A DNA stretch of 64,000 nucleotides from Pseudopithomyces maydicus (lineage: Eukaryota; Ascomycota; Dothideomycetes; Pleosporales; Didymosphaeriaceae): NCBI GenBank assembly GCA_026873275.1, contig JANTUC010000009.1, forward strand, positions 248,001 to 312,000. The letters are read 5' to 3'. Below the pieces are notes generated by a model that made no database searches, was not told the DNA's origin, and saw only the letters and a program-made list of their open reading frames with translations. The number at the start of each line of letters is the position of its first letter. The first letter of the stretch is position 1. Shown in pieces: positions 24,225 through 34,851 of this stretch. The translations under genes and the position numbers were made by a program.

Positions 24225-24652
24225 AATGTGTGTATGTGTGAGAGAAGAGAGGTGGGAGGGAAGAGAGTGGGAAACGAGTGTCAGTCGCGCGTACTATATG
24301 ACCTGCGTCGGACTTGGAATAAGTGGTAACGTAATGGTTGAGGGACGAGGAGAGAAGACGTCACAGGCGTAGGCAATAACTTGTAGATAAGAGGCTGGCG
24401 GCGTGTGTGCGCACCCGTGGTGAAGTGGGCGAAGGTAAGAAAAAGAAGAAGCAAGCGCGAGGACGATCAGTGATATGCAGTTTGCCCTTGGTTCTAGAAG
24501 CTGGGGAAGGCGGCGTGGCCCTGGCGGCGCGGACAAAGGCCGACGTGCGGCTTCCGGGACGGCGCACGTGACCATCACGGCGCCCGCGCTGTTCGCTCTA
24601 CGCATGCCAAGCCGAAGAGCTCGACCATCCCCATCACCAACGAGCAGCCTCA
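24225..24652. promoter_or_regulatory. Bidirectional promoter of UBC6 and SAM50
   Basis: 428 bases lie between two divergent start codons. The region is GC-rich near SAM50 and shows no TATA box. Confidence 0.6.
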
Positions 24653-26295
24653 ATGGCTTCGCCGGTAGAAGACGATGTATGTGTGGCTCTCCCGCACCTA
24701 ACCCCAGGCCATTGGTTTCTGTAGGGGGCGCATTGGGAGCCGCAGAAGCTAATCGCCCGCCAGGTCTTCGAAAAGCTGAAAAACAGAACGGACCACAAGC
24801 AGGCCGAGGACGATCTGAATGCGCGGAACTACACCCAGCACCAGCGGTCTCAGGAGAGGCTGGCCGAGCTTATCGAAGATAACACCAGCCTGCCCGTGAC
24901 CGTCTCGTCGGTCCGCATCCTCCACGCCAACCGCACCCGACGACAGTTCCTCGAACGTGTGGTCAACCCCATATTGAGCGCAAATCGGGAGGACGAGTAT
25001 ACTCTTGAGGAGGCATTGAAGGAGGTTCACAATGCAACCGAAAAGCTGAACCGCTTTGGTAATATGGCCCTCGGCCTGTCTGCGAGCCTGCTCTGACATG
25101 TATAGGCATCTTCAAGGCGCCCATCTCCGTGTTTCTCGATCGACCCGACCATCCCAATGCGTCTCCTACCGACGTCGATGTCTACATATCAGCTGAGGAG
25201 CGTGGCACATACACCATCAAGACCGGTACCGAGGTGGGATCTTCCGAGGGAGACGCCTACATCAATGCGGAGCTAAGGAATCTCTTTGGTGGTGCCGAGA
25301 CACTGAACGCTCACGGTTCGCTCGGAACACGCACACGATCTGCCTACTCGCTTGCCTTCGACAGCCCCATTCTGAGCAACCCGGATCTGAAGTTCCAGCT
25401 CAACGGTTTTGCGAGCTCGACCCTCAAGAGCTGGGCAAGCCACGAGGAGGTATTGCGCGGTGGTAACTCCAAGGTTTTGTGGAGAACGAAGAACGGACAC
25501 CGCCACGAGTTTGGCTACTCTGGGATCTGGCGACAGGTAACTGGTTTGGCAGAGAATGCCTCTCCTACCGTCCGAGCAGAGGCCGGCGACTCTTTCAAGT
25601 CCAGTCTCACCCACACGTGGATCAACGACAAGCGCGACAACCCTATGCTACCGCAACGAGGATACTTGATGAAGACCATCTCCGAGCTGGCTGGCTTTGG
25701 TCCGCTCAAGGGCGATGTTGCCTTCTTGAAGTCGGAGGCCGAGTCGCAGGTAGCACTGCCCTTCGGCGATACCGGCATCACCCTGACTGCTGGTCTGCGC
25801 GGAGGTCTCCTCTACCCTCTCACCCTCTCTGGAACCCCGACCCCACAGCAATCCCGCATCAACGATCGCTTCCAACTCGGCGGTCCGACCAGCGTCCGCG
25901 GTTTCCGCCTCTCCGGCCTTGGACCTCACGATGGCCAGGACGCAGTCGGCGGCGACGTTTACGCCGCAGGTGGTGCTTCCATTCTCTTCCCTGTTCCCAG
26001 AGTCGGCAAGGAGAGCCCTCTCCGTCTTCAAGCTTTCGTTAATGCCGGCCGCCTGCTCTCACTGAAGACATCGAACAAGGGCGTTCCCGCCGACAACGCG
26101 GCTGTCCAAGATGCCATGAAGAAGACTCTCACTAGCTTGCGTGAAGGTGTGCCCAGTGCTGCAGCTGGCTTTGGTCTCGTCTACGCGCACCCGATTGCAA
26201 GATTTGAGATTAACTTCAGCCTGCCTCTGGTGATCAGGGCGAAGGAGGAAGCGAGGAAGGGGTTGAGCTTCGGTGTGGGTGTGGAGTTTTTGTAA
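24653..26295 (+). CDS. sam50: Mitochondrial outer-membrane SAM complex subunit Sam50/Tob55
   Basis: Sam50 is the Omp85-family beta-barrel that inserts beta-barrel proteins into the mitochondrial outer membrane. Exons are 24653-24676, 24725-25058 and 25106-26295, giving 515 residues with no frame break. The first exon encodes MASPVEDD. Both introns (48 and 47 nt) have GTATGT/GTAATA donors and TAG acceptors. A POTRA-like domain (about residues 45-130, including VTVSSVRILHANRTRRQFLE) precedes the 16-strand barrel. The conserved loop-6 motif is in GGPTSVRGFRLSGLGP. The C-terminus ends on an aromatic-hydrophobic strand (GLSFGVGVEFL), as barrel proteins do. Confidence 0.95.
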
Positions 26296-27540
26296 GAGAA
26301 AATACGAGGGGTGATGTAGATATTGTACCAGTAGGAACAACAGATAGACGGGATCGACCGACTTTCCTAATGTATCTCTTTGTATCTGCCATGACCAGTC
26401 GAGCAATATTGAGGCAGGTCCCCTATCCAATCTCTACATTGACGAACGGTTATGGCCATCATTTTATTTTTGACAGCAGATGCGTCTCTACGTCGTCACG
26501 TAGGAACAATTATACCACCCTAACAATTCCTACACCTCTACAGCCAGCTCTTCTCCTCGCATATCCAATTCTACACATTCTGCCCCTCAACCCAAGTTCG
26601 CGCCTCCCAAACCGCACAACCAAACCTCCCCCAAGACCCACACAAACTTCCCACAACCCAATCCACCCATCTCAACATTACATCATCCCCTCTCCATCCA
26701 CCCCGTCATCCCAGCCCACGCCGTCCCATCCCAGTCTCCACCGTTCCCATCGTCAGGCCGCGAACACGTACGATATCTACACACGCCACGCGTAGCCGGT
26801 AGACGCAGCCTAGCGCCACAACCGCACTTTGCACCGCCGCCCAGCCCAGCCCAGCCCGCGGCGCGCCGATCTAGGCCTAAGGCCGGCACCCTGAATGTGA
26901 AACATGACGCTACCCATAGTATACATGCACCCTGCATCCTATGCTTTCCATGGGCGGCGCAATTATCCGTTCGTACATGCTGAAACACACGTATTTGCCA
27001 AAATACACAAATGTTTGCAGCTCCGTAGGTCGTACAGACATACAAGCAAACCGGTACCCTAGTCCGACGCAGGGCAAAAGAAAAAGCGACGGCGCGCAGC
27101 CGTTCGTTTGGTTGGTTTGATGGCGCTAGGGGCGTCCCCGCTGTTTGATGTCACGATCGACAGGAGGGTGGAGGCGGTGGGTGGGTTTTATTCGTTGGGG
27201 GGCGTGAGGCTGGTGGGCGTGGCATGTGGTTGGGGCACGGGGGTAGGGGGGTCCTTGTGGATGGGTGGTGGGTAGGTATGGATGGAGTTATATATAAGGG
27301 ATGGGACGGGGTGCCTTGGGAGGTTTGTGTATATAAGGAACTGAGGTTGCGACTTGTACATCTATCTATACATACAATTGCACACGTTCATACGCTCCCG
27401 ACGGTATCGTTTTCGGGTCGGTTACATACATATTTTGGAGATTGTATTACGATTGAAAGAGGAATTCATATACATTCAGTATAACGCGACTACCTTCCTC
27501 GCATACCCACGAAACCGCACGTCCAGCGACCAAATCAAAC
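26296..27540. other. Intergenic region
   Basis: About 1.2 kb with no supportable gene. Pyrimidine- and C-rich sequence near 26500-26760 generates spurious Pro/Ser/Thr-rich frames. The last 250 bases are the promoter of the secreted-protein gene. Confidence 0.55.
27290..27337 (+). promoter_or_regulatory. Tandem TATA boxes of the secreted-protein gene
   Basis: Two TATATAAG sequences (27290-27297 and 27330-27337) lie 245 and 205 bases upstream of the ATG. Duplicated TATA boxes suggest a strongly regulated promoter; the transcription start was not determined. Confidence 0.55.
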
Positions 27541-28164
27541 ATGCGCTTCACCTCCTTCGCGGCCATGGGCGCCCTCGCCGCCTCCCTCGCCACCGCCCTC
27601 CCCACAGACCTCACCCACTTCTTCCTCGTCACATCAGACCAATCCGACCCCTCCTCCAACTCCTCTCAACTCCGCGGCGTCCACGCGACAACGCCCTACG
27701 TACGTGCTTCCCCTTCCCCCGATTCAGACCCCAAACACATTTTCATGCATATATATATAAATACGTATATACTAACCCTCACCCTCCAGGCCGAAGACCC
27801 CGTCTCCCAATCCTCCCTCCTCCTCCGCCTCATCGGCCCAGGCTACAACTCCCTCCCCAACTTCACGCTTACCGACGGCGTCCTGTCCACCACGACCGCG
27901 GGCCCGCACGGCATCGGCAGCGTGCAGTACAACAGCTCTGCGGTGGTGGCGGGGCAGGAACTGCAGTTCGCGGCGAAGACGCAGGGGCGCGGCAACGTGG
28001 GGCTGAACGAGGGGTATCTTGTGACTGTGGATGGGGAGAGCAAGGGGTGGACGATTTGCGATAGCGATAGTGGAACGGATGTGTTGTGGTGGAAGGGGGA
28101 GGGGAGCGATTGTAAGGCGACGTACTTGCAGGCGGTGGGGAAGCCGCCTTATAGGAGGGTTTAG
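27541..28164 (+). CDS. Small secreted protein of 177 residues, unknown function
   Basis: The protein has a clear signal peptide (MRFTSFAAMGALAASLATA, cleavage near residue 19-21). Two exons are supported: 27541-27699 and 27790-28164. The 90-nt intron has a GTACGT donor, a CTAACC branch region and a CCAG acceptor. The mature part contains SYLL-type segments such as SSLLLRLIGPGYNSLPNFTL, N-glycosylation sequons (NFT, NSS), one Cys pair (CDSDSG, DCKATY) and aromatic residues, and appears globular. I recognise a general resemblance to conserved secreted proteins of plant-associated Dothideomycetes but can name no function. A cell-wall or effector role is only possible. Confidence 0.8.
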   Translation: MRFTSFAAMGALAASLATALPTDLTHFFLVTSDQSDPSSNSSQLRGVHATTPYVRASPSPDSDPKHIFMHIYINTYILTLTLQAEDPVSQSSLLLRLIGPGYNSLPNFTLTDGVLSTTTAGPHGIGSVQYNSSAVVAGQELQFAAKTQGRGNVGLNEGYLVTVDGESKGWTICDSDSGTDVLWWKGEGSDCKATYLQAVGKPPYRRV

Positions 28165-28667
28165 GGGGTGGAGACAAGGGGATTCTACTGGTGCTGAGGG
28201 TTCATTGTAAATAATTGGAGATCATGATATATGTATATTTTTGCCATTTGCCCTGTAGCGACGACGAGAGAACCTATCACGGGCTCGTATATGGGTATTT
28301 TGAAACGCAAGTAAAGAGCTACATGCGCGCCAGGAGACTGGTGTTTTTCCCTTCGATTGTCATGTGAAATTTGATATTTGCCTTCCCATGGTCCAAAACT
28401 ACCATTTCCAATTCAATGGTACACATTCTCGGCTATAAGAAACAGTATAGTGAACGATTTGTTCCTATGTTCATGTCAAAAAATGGAAAATTGGAAAGCT
28501 GGATACGAAATCAGGATCATACCCATTGGACTGATAATTCTCACGTGCGGTATTTATCTCACAATTTTTCTGACTACCTTTTGGGGAGTCTGCCATTTCT
28601 TCATGAGGACCCGGAGAATGTGTTGGACAAAGATAAGCTTCGAATTGGACCATTTTGATCTGATAAT
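28165..28667. other. Convergent 3' intergenic region
   Basis: About 500 bases lie between the secreted protein (plus) and the UstYa-like gene (minus). No gene is evident; it should contain both 3' UTRs. Confidence 0.55.
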
Positions 28668-29773
28668 CTAGTGCCCATCGTGCTTGTGACCACCATGCGA
28701 ATGACCTGCTCCATCTTGCCCCAACGAGGGGTCCCACGTGGTGGCATCTCCCATATCCTCCCACATGACAGCTCGCTCGGTTTGCCAGCTCCAATCTGCA
28801 ATCGCATCAAAATCGCGGCAAGTGTGCTTCGTCGAAAAATCTGGGAATGGAGTTCGGCGCTGAGGAACATCGCTGTCGTCGAAAAATGTGACGGGTGTCA
28901 CATCAGAGGTACACATTAAACTCAGACGCAGAGCGTCAACGCAGTGATCTATAGCGTCTTAGCTTTGTCTTATTAACAGGTAGTAACATATGAAACCTAT
29001 CTCACCATGGTGGTTTTGCATAGCGGTCAAAGATGCATTGTGACCCTCCTTGTAATAATCCCAGTTGTAGAAGAGTGCTTTCCTTAACTCATCCTGAATT
29101 TGTCGTTAGAATCGTGTAACGAATGCCGCATTCGTAGTATCTTTATAATTAATCGATAACTCACCAAGCAGTGTAACATGTGGAATACCTCCAACATCGC
29201 TATGTATCCGCCCTTTCCATCGGGCATGGCATGTTGCTTTTTGGTTCCATCTACAAGCTTCTTTCCCAGACCCTCAAGTTCTTCGGCAGACAACCTCAGT
29301 CCAGGCATACCAACGCCAACACTGTCCCACAGCTCGTCCACTTCCTTTGGTGGACGCTGCCCCTGCGGGCCTCGGAAAGCGTTGGTCTGGAATACCTCAG
29401 CCTTGAAGAACTCAGGCTCTTTGTACTTTACTGCAGGAAGGGCCGGTGCTGCATGGATGGATTAGAGACCGAGATCTTCAATCTGAACGAAGGATATATG
29501 CGTACACCATGTTGAAAGTCTATGCACACAATTCCCAAGAGACGAAGATTGACTCCAAAGTGTGGATATGATGAGAAGGTAGAAGGTGGATGTGGCAATG
29601 TGCGAGAGCAAAAGGAATTGGCCGCTGAAAATCCTCCTCTTGTCCGCCAGCCATCTCAGTTTATTTGATGATGCTATCGCCTTCTCTGACTCCAAGTGTT
29701 CATGATTCTCCTCATCTAAAGACTCTGAGCTGGGTACACTGCGGTACGAACGTGTTTCTGATCCGAAAAACAT
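28668..29773 (-). CDS. UstYa-family (DUF3328) oxidase-like protein
   Basis: UstYa-family proteins catalyse oxidative cyclisation, often at tyrosine, of ribosomally made fungal peptides. Exons are 29773-29506, 29448-29165, 29093-29006 and 28948-28668, giving 306 residues in one continuous frame. A single transmembrane helix lies at about residues 52-74 (FLLLSHIATSTFYLLIIS), so the catalytic part should face the secretory lumen. Both diagnostic HxxHC motifs are present: HMLHC (179-183) and HHDHC (212-216, joined across an exon boundary). The C-terminal family segment TKHTCRDFDAIADWSW follows. The tail is unusually rich in His and Gly (SHGGHKHDGH). Introns of 57, 71 and 57 nt have good branch sites (TTCTAACG). 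It is divergent from the repeat precursor gene. Confidence 0.93.
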
Positions 29774-31251
29774 AACTTCAAAACAGATTGAAAAGTACTA
29801 CGACAACCGGTAGTCAAAGAAACCTCGGTTATGTCTACAGTAGTTTCTTCCGCTGGCTGCGGGATTACCTGGCTCGCCAGCATGTCACTCTGCTCCTACG
29901 TCAACCTAGGAGATATGGCCTAAAACCGGCTAACTAGATCCGGAAGGTAATTATGTATGAACACTTTCCAATATTGTTGTCGATCTCACCCCGCTCTTAC
30001 CACCAACTCCAGAACTGTGTAACACATGCCTGTTGGACCAGTACACATACGGACCAACTGAGGGAACGTTTCAAGATCTTTGTTGGTATTTGGGTTCCTT
30101 GAGTTCTTCAAGAAAAGACGATTCGAAAACAGCCCCCAAACAGCACAGGGATGTACTTTTATTAAGCTGCTATTCGATCGGGTCATCAGATAATGATCAA
30201 AATTGGTTAAGCCATTCGGAGGAAGCCTTAACCTTCCTTAGACGTCTCTCCATCTTACACCACTCCCTATTTGTAGATAGTACCTCGTTTGCCGTTCGTA
30301 AGTACTCCGCTTTAGTGCGTCATCGATTAAGCTTATAGGTTACACTAATCTCTAAGGATTCTTAGCCCCCAGTTGCCTTCAACGAAACCGCAACAAGAGC
30401 CTGACACCCGGCAGATATGAGCAAGCGATCAGTATTGTTGTATACCTCCCCTGTCATTTGTGAAGCACTAATGTAATTAGAGCCCTAATTCACCCACTAT
30501 GTTACAGTGAGTCCTCGATCTCGGGAATGCAAAAGCCCCGAAACGATGTTGGCTACAATTTCGATAACGGTCGTTGTTTTACTTTACCATCTCAAGCAGC
30601 ATTCAAATTGATACATGAACGTGAAGCCAAACCTCATATAAACATCGGTGTGTCATTTTATTTATCATTCTTGTTATGCCACCACGTTAACGTACGGTAT
30701 GCATGGCGTCTCGTCCGAGAAGGACCCTGACAACGCCATCGCCCCACTTGAGACAAGACCAGAATGCGTGTGCTTATCTGCACGTCTCGCGTGCTTCCAT
30801 AGGCCATATGCAAGCCCAATCCATAGTTCCGCTGCAGGCAATGAAGCTTGGTATAGTCAAACCACAAGAAGAAGGAGACAGTCACCAGTGACATGCTTCT
30901 ACTCGCTTGGCAAGGATCGCCGTTTGCCGTCTTGCATCGTGCCACACCCTAACGGCTTCACATTTACATGTCATTGGACACTACGTTTAATCGGGGAGTA
31001 CAGGTGATGGTGGCAATCAGTATCGTACGCCGCTCTCGTATGAAGGAACTCAATCTAAGGCTAAGCGGAAGTAAGCACCGGCACGAAATACCACCGCGGT
31101 TTTTAACGGCATGCTAAATTTCGTCAGCTGCTGGAATACTTCCATCTCGAGTATAAGTAGAGGCCAGGATGTGGTACCGACTATCCAGGCACCTGGACAC
31201 TCCAACCTCGCCCACTCCTATCCATCCACTACTCATCCTCTATCCTGCACC
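29774..31251. promoter_or_regulatory. Intergenic region between the UstYa-like gene and the precursor-peptide gene
   Basis: 1.48 kb lie between the two divergent starts, with no supportable gene inside. This length suggests two separate promoters rather than one compact bidirectional one. A TATA-like TATAAG (31152-31157) lies about 95 bases before the precursor ATG. Confidence 0.6.
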
Positions 31252-31683
31252 ATGAAGGTTTTTGCTGTAACTCTGGCTCTCATAGCCATCGCTTCCGCAG
31301 CACCTGTTGCCAACCCTCAAGGTATGATTATGATACCTTGTTGTTCAATCTAGAGACTTGTATTAATCTTCAAAGATCACTGCGGTGCAAACCCTCATAG
31401 CCAGTGCAAGCGAGTTGCTGGAACATCGAATACCGCCATTGTTTCGGATGGATATGGCTTGAAGCTCAAGGAACGCGGAACCGCGAACCCCGCCATCGTC
31501 TCTGATGGATACGGCTGGAAAGCTACGGAGCGCGGCACTGCAAACCCTGCCATCGTTGATGATGGCTACGGCTTGAAGCGCAGCACTGCAAACCCGGCGA
31601 TTGTATCTGATGGATACGGCTGGAAAACTAAGGAACGCAGCACAGCGAACCCCGCTATTGTATCTGATGGGTACGGTTTGTAA
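31252..31683 (+). CDS. Secreted repeat-containing precursor peptide, RiPP (dikaritin-like) candidate
   Basis: Exons are 31252-31321 and 31376-31683; the 54-nt intron has a GTATGA donor and a CAAAG acceptor. The product is 125 residues. A signal peptide (MKVFAVTLALIAIASAA) is followed by a short two-Cys leader ending CKR (residues 34-36). Five repeats follow to the C-terminus. Repeat cores are GTSNTAIVSDGYGL, GTANPAIVSDGYGW, GTANPAIVDDGYGL, STANPAIVSDGYGW and STANPAIVSDGYGL. They are separated by LKLKER, KATER, KR and KTKER, which look like kexin or related processing sites. Signal peptide plus near-identical repeats with dibasic spacers is the layout of precursors of UstYa-dependent fungal cyclic peptides. 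An alternative is a signalling or structural kexin-processed peptide. Which residues form the final product is unknown. Confidence 0.85.
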
Positions 31684-32125
31684 GTCGAGGAGCAGGAACC
31701 TTCACTTCAGGCTCAGGTGGAGACAAATTTTCTGCTTGTCATAATTTCGCTAGGCGATGATGAATAGCTTATGAAATAGTCGGATAAATGTATACCGGCT
31801 AATATATATGGAATTTTAACATATAATACCTAGTCAGGGCGAATGTTCCAGGTGTATACGAAGATGTATCCAGTCAGCCTATGCTCAGCTACTACCTTTT
31901 CAAACAAACAAAACAACATACGAAGATGTAGCTTGAAACTCAAAAGCCCCTGTTGTAGATGAAGCATCGTTATATAAACTCATGTGTGATATGTTTTTTT
32001 TTTTTAGATATATTTGTATATGTGAAGCAGCTTGAAACTGGACGAACTAAAGCTTACAAACTTCTAGACTATTCAATACAAGTGTCAACCCAGGCAAAAT
32101 ATCACATCCCATCTCCCAGCCCAGT
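31684..32125. other. Convergent 3' region of precursor gene and aldo/keto reductase
   Basis: About 440 bases, AT-rich, with a T10 run near 31995. No gene seen. Confidence 0.55.
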
Positions 32126-33318
32126 CTACCAGGCTGGCGCCACAGGCTTCGCAGTATACACGCTCTCCAGAGCCTTGATATCCTCCTCGCTCAACTTCAC
32201 ACTCAAAGCTCCTATCGCCTCGTCAATTCTCTTCTCGCTCTGCAGACCCAAGATCGGATTGACACCCTTCGTCAGACTCCATGCCGTTGCAACTTGCGCC
32301 ATGCTAACGCCGAGCTTCTTTGCTATCTCCTCGACCTTGTTGACGATAGCCTCATCCGAAGGCGTAGTGAGCATGTCGGCGTACATATCCGAATCCTGAC
32401 GGAAGGAAGATTCACTCCATGGACGAGCGAGTTTGCCCTGTGCAAGAGGCGACCATGGAATCAGCCCGATGCCAGCGTCAAGGCAGTAGGGGTGCATTTC
32501 GCGCTCTTCCTCGCGGTACAGGAGGTTGTGGTAGTTTTGCATGGATATGAATTTGTGCCTGTAGGCCATTAGATGATATCGCAAGATTGGATGAAGAGGG
32601 GACTTGCCATCCGTGTTTCTCGGCAATATTGTTGAGCTTCTGGAACTGCCACGCTGCCATGGACGAAGCGCCGATGTAGCGCACCTTTCCGCTCTCCACC
32701 ACGTCGTTGAGTGCACGCATAATTTCCTCGTGAGGTACTTCGGGGTCAAAGCGGTGGATTTGGAGGACATCGATGTAGGTCCCTAATCGTTCGACAGAAG
32801 CGTCTACAGCATCGAGGATGTGCTTTCTGCTCAGCCCCACACGATTCACCATTGCGCCGTCGTTGAACATGAGCGCGGCGGGGTTGATCTGCCCACCCTT
32901 CATGACTTCTTCCTCGTCGACACCGAAAAACACCTTGCTGAGTAGAACAAGCTTCGCGCGGGGAATCTTATACTGCGTAATTGCTTTGCCAATGATCTCT
33001 TCGCTTTTCCCTTGGGAGTACACGTCCGCGGTATCCCAAGTGTTGATTCCCTTGTCGAATGCATATTTTAGCAGAGGTAGCGATTTAGCCTCGTCAAAAA
33101 CCCATGCGCCGTTGGAGGAGGTTGGTGAACCGAAGCCCATGGCGCCGAGAAGGAAGGAGGATATCTTGAGTCCAGAGCGACCGAGACTATCAATGGGTTA
33201 GGTCTGGACAAACAGGTCATGTGTTTGTGACAAACCGAGTGTATTTCATCTTGGGGGCTTCGGCATCATTGGAGTTGCTCGGAACGAGCGAAGCGACGGC
33301 GTCTTGGTAAGATGTCAT
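32126..33318 (-). CDS. Aldo/keto reductase
   Basis: This is an NADPH-dependent carbonyl reductase of the AKR superfamily, close to fungal versiconal-hemiacetal-acetate-reductase-like enzymes. Exons are 33318-33236, 33186-32608 and 32558-32126, giving 364 residues with no frame break. The catalytic tetrad is visible: Asp79 and Tyr84 in TWDTADVYSQG, Lys112 in VLLSKV and His172 in DVLQIHRFD. The cofactor segment includes GLQSEKRIDEAIGAL. The second intron (32559-32607) has a GC donor (GCAAGT) and is needed to give the conserved EKHGWHKFISMQNYHNL. It is tail to tail with the precursor-peptide gene. It may belong to that cluster or be an ordinary metabolic or detoxifying enzyme. Confidence 0.93.
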
Positions 33319-34277
33319 TGTTTATTGGGGCCGATGAGAGATTCTTGTTGAGTCCAAGTAGGTGATGAATTTATGTATTATCAAATCCAATTGTAGATGT
33401 AGCAGATGCTGTGTTCCGCTGTTGCGATGCTTCCTGAACGTCCAAACTCCCCTTCTTATATCAAGTTCCCCGCCCATGCGGCATTATACACTAAACCGGT
33501 ATGCAACCAATTAGTCCTTCCAGGCGTAATGACTTCACATGTCTCTGCTGTTTCACCGATGTCAAGTGCCCGCCGTACGCCCCGCCCCACTCATTGAAAC
33601 GGGTAGTTCTCGCATTCTCTAAGCCGCCTAAGGAGCGTCAACTCGGATGACTCGCATATCCATACGGCCTTAAACGAAGAAGTCCACGCAAGGCGGAGAA
33701 TTAGAGCGCTGATTAAGGCGGCTTGGTCCGCTGCCGGACGATTCTAGCGTGCAATTGGTGGAGACGATCAAGCGAGCCCCTAGGTTCTGGGCGGAGATAA
33801 GACGATTGGCTACGGAAGCTGTTTGCTAACACCGACGTAAGCATTATTCGGACGAAGGATTGTGCTATTCATCGAATTCATTACCTAGTTTGACAGAAGA
33901 TAGTCTCTAGAAGGACCGATTTTGTTTCAAGAACTATTTTCAGCCTCATGTCGAAGTTCACCAAGGTAATCCTATTTAGACGCTAACCCTTCGCACCTAT
34001 ACCCTCAGTGTTTGTTACACGCAATCTATCCATCTCAATGTCAAATAATGCATCAATGGTATAACACAAAGGGGTTGCCTAACTTTCACGAGGCCCAAAT
34101 TGTCCAACCATCAACCACATCAATTTAGGTCTTTACAACGATAATCAAATTCTGACAGTAATCCATCCATAGGTCAAAATAATCTAATTAATCCCCCACA
34201 GCAATACTTAATATACCAACAAACCAAAAAAAAAACACCTCACATCATCTAACCACCCACCCAACCAGTCTACTCCC
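33319..34277. other. Intergenic region
   Basis: About 960 bases containing the aldo/keto reductase promoter and the 3' end of the small secreted-protein gene. No other gene supported. Confidence 0.5.
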
Positions 34278-34851
34278 TTACTTTCCCCCATCCGCCAACC
34301 CCAGCGCCTCCTCCACATCCGTGATCCCCAACGCCTCCTCCAAGCTTGACACTGCTCCCCGGTCGCTTCATCCAACAGCTCATTCACCTTGTCAATTCCC
34401 AACCCCTCTTCCAGCCCCGCGATCGCCTCCCCAATCGCCTGGATCGTACCCGGCGCCGCGCCCTCGTCCAGGAGTCCGAGCGCGTACTCGGCGAAGGTGA
34501 CGCCGAGGGCGTCTTCGAGCTGGGTGGTGTCAGTATGCGGGTTGAGAACGGCGAATGCTTGGAGAAAAAGGGTGAAAGATTGGAGAAAGGGAGAGGGGGA
34601 AGGTGCGTACCTTGGTAAGACTGTTACCGAGCAGGGCGTCGAGCTTCTCTTCTAGAGCGGTGACGCCAAGGCCGGATTCGAGGTCTGAGAGGGCGGCGCC
34701 GACGTCGGTGATGAGGGAGCGAGAGGTTATGGTGGCTGGGCGAGTTAGTATATAGGGGATGGGGGAGGGAAAGGGAGAAGTAAGTACTAGTAGGTGCGGT
34801 GAAAGCGGTGCACGCAAGGGCGGCGAACGCAGCGATGAGGGAGGTACGCAT
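34278..34851 (-). CDS. Small secreted protein with amphipathic LEExLG repeats, one frame break
   Basis: A signal peptide (MRTSLIAAFAALACTAFTA) opens the protein. Exons are 34851-34788, 34735-34611 and 34519-34278; introns of 52 and 91 nt have TACTAAC and ATACTGAC branch sites. The mature chain is a series of short helices with a recurring pattern: LSDLESGLGVTALEEKLD, LEDALGVTFAEYALG, IAGLEEGLGIDKVNELLD. After DEATG the frame breaks at a G4 run (34357-34360). Allowing one missing base continues the pattern with LEEALGITDVEEALGLADGG and a stop at 34278. Without it, an Arg/Trp-rich tail runs to 34208. The pattern match favours the shifted reading. The length would be 143 residues. The function is unknown; it has no strong similarity to a family I can name. 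Confidence 0.72.

Noticed and set aside
31252..31683. Alpha-factor mating pheromone precursor as an alternative identity
   Set aside because: Same general layout, but the repeats lack the Trp-Cys...Pro-Gly-Gln pattern of ascomycete alpha pheromones.
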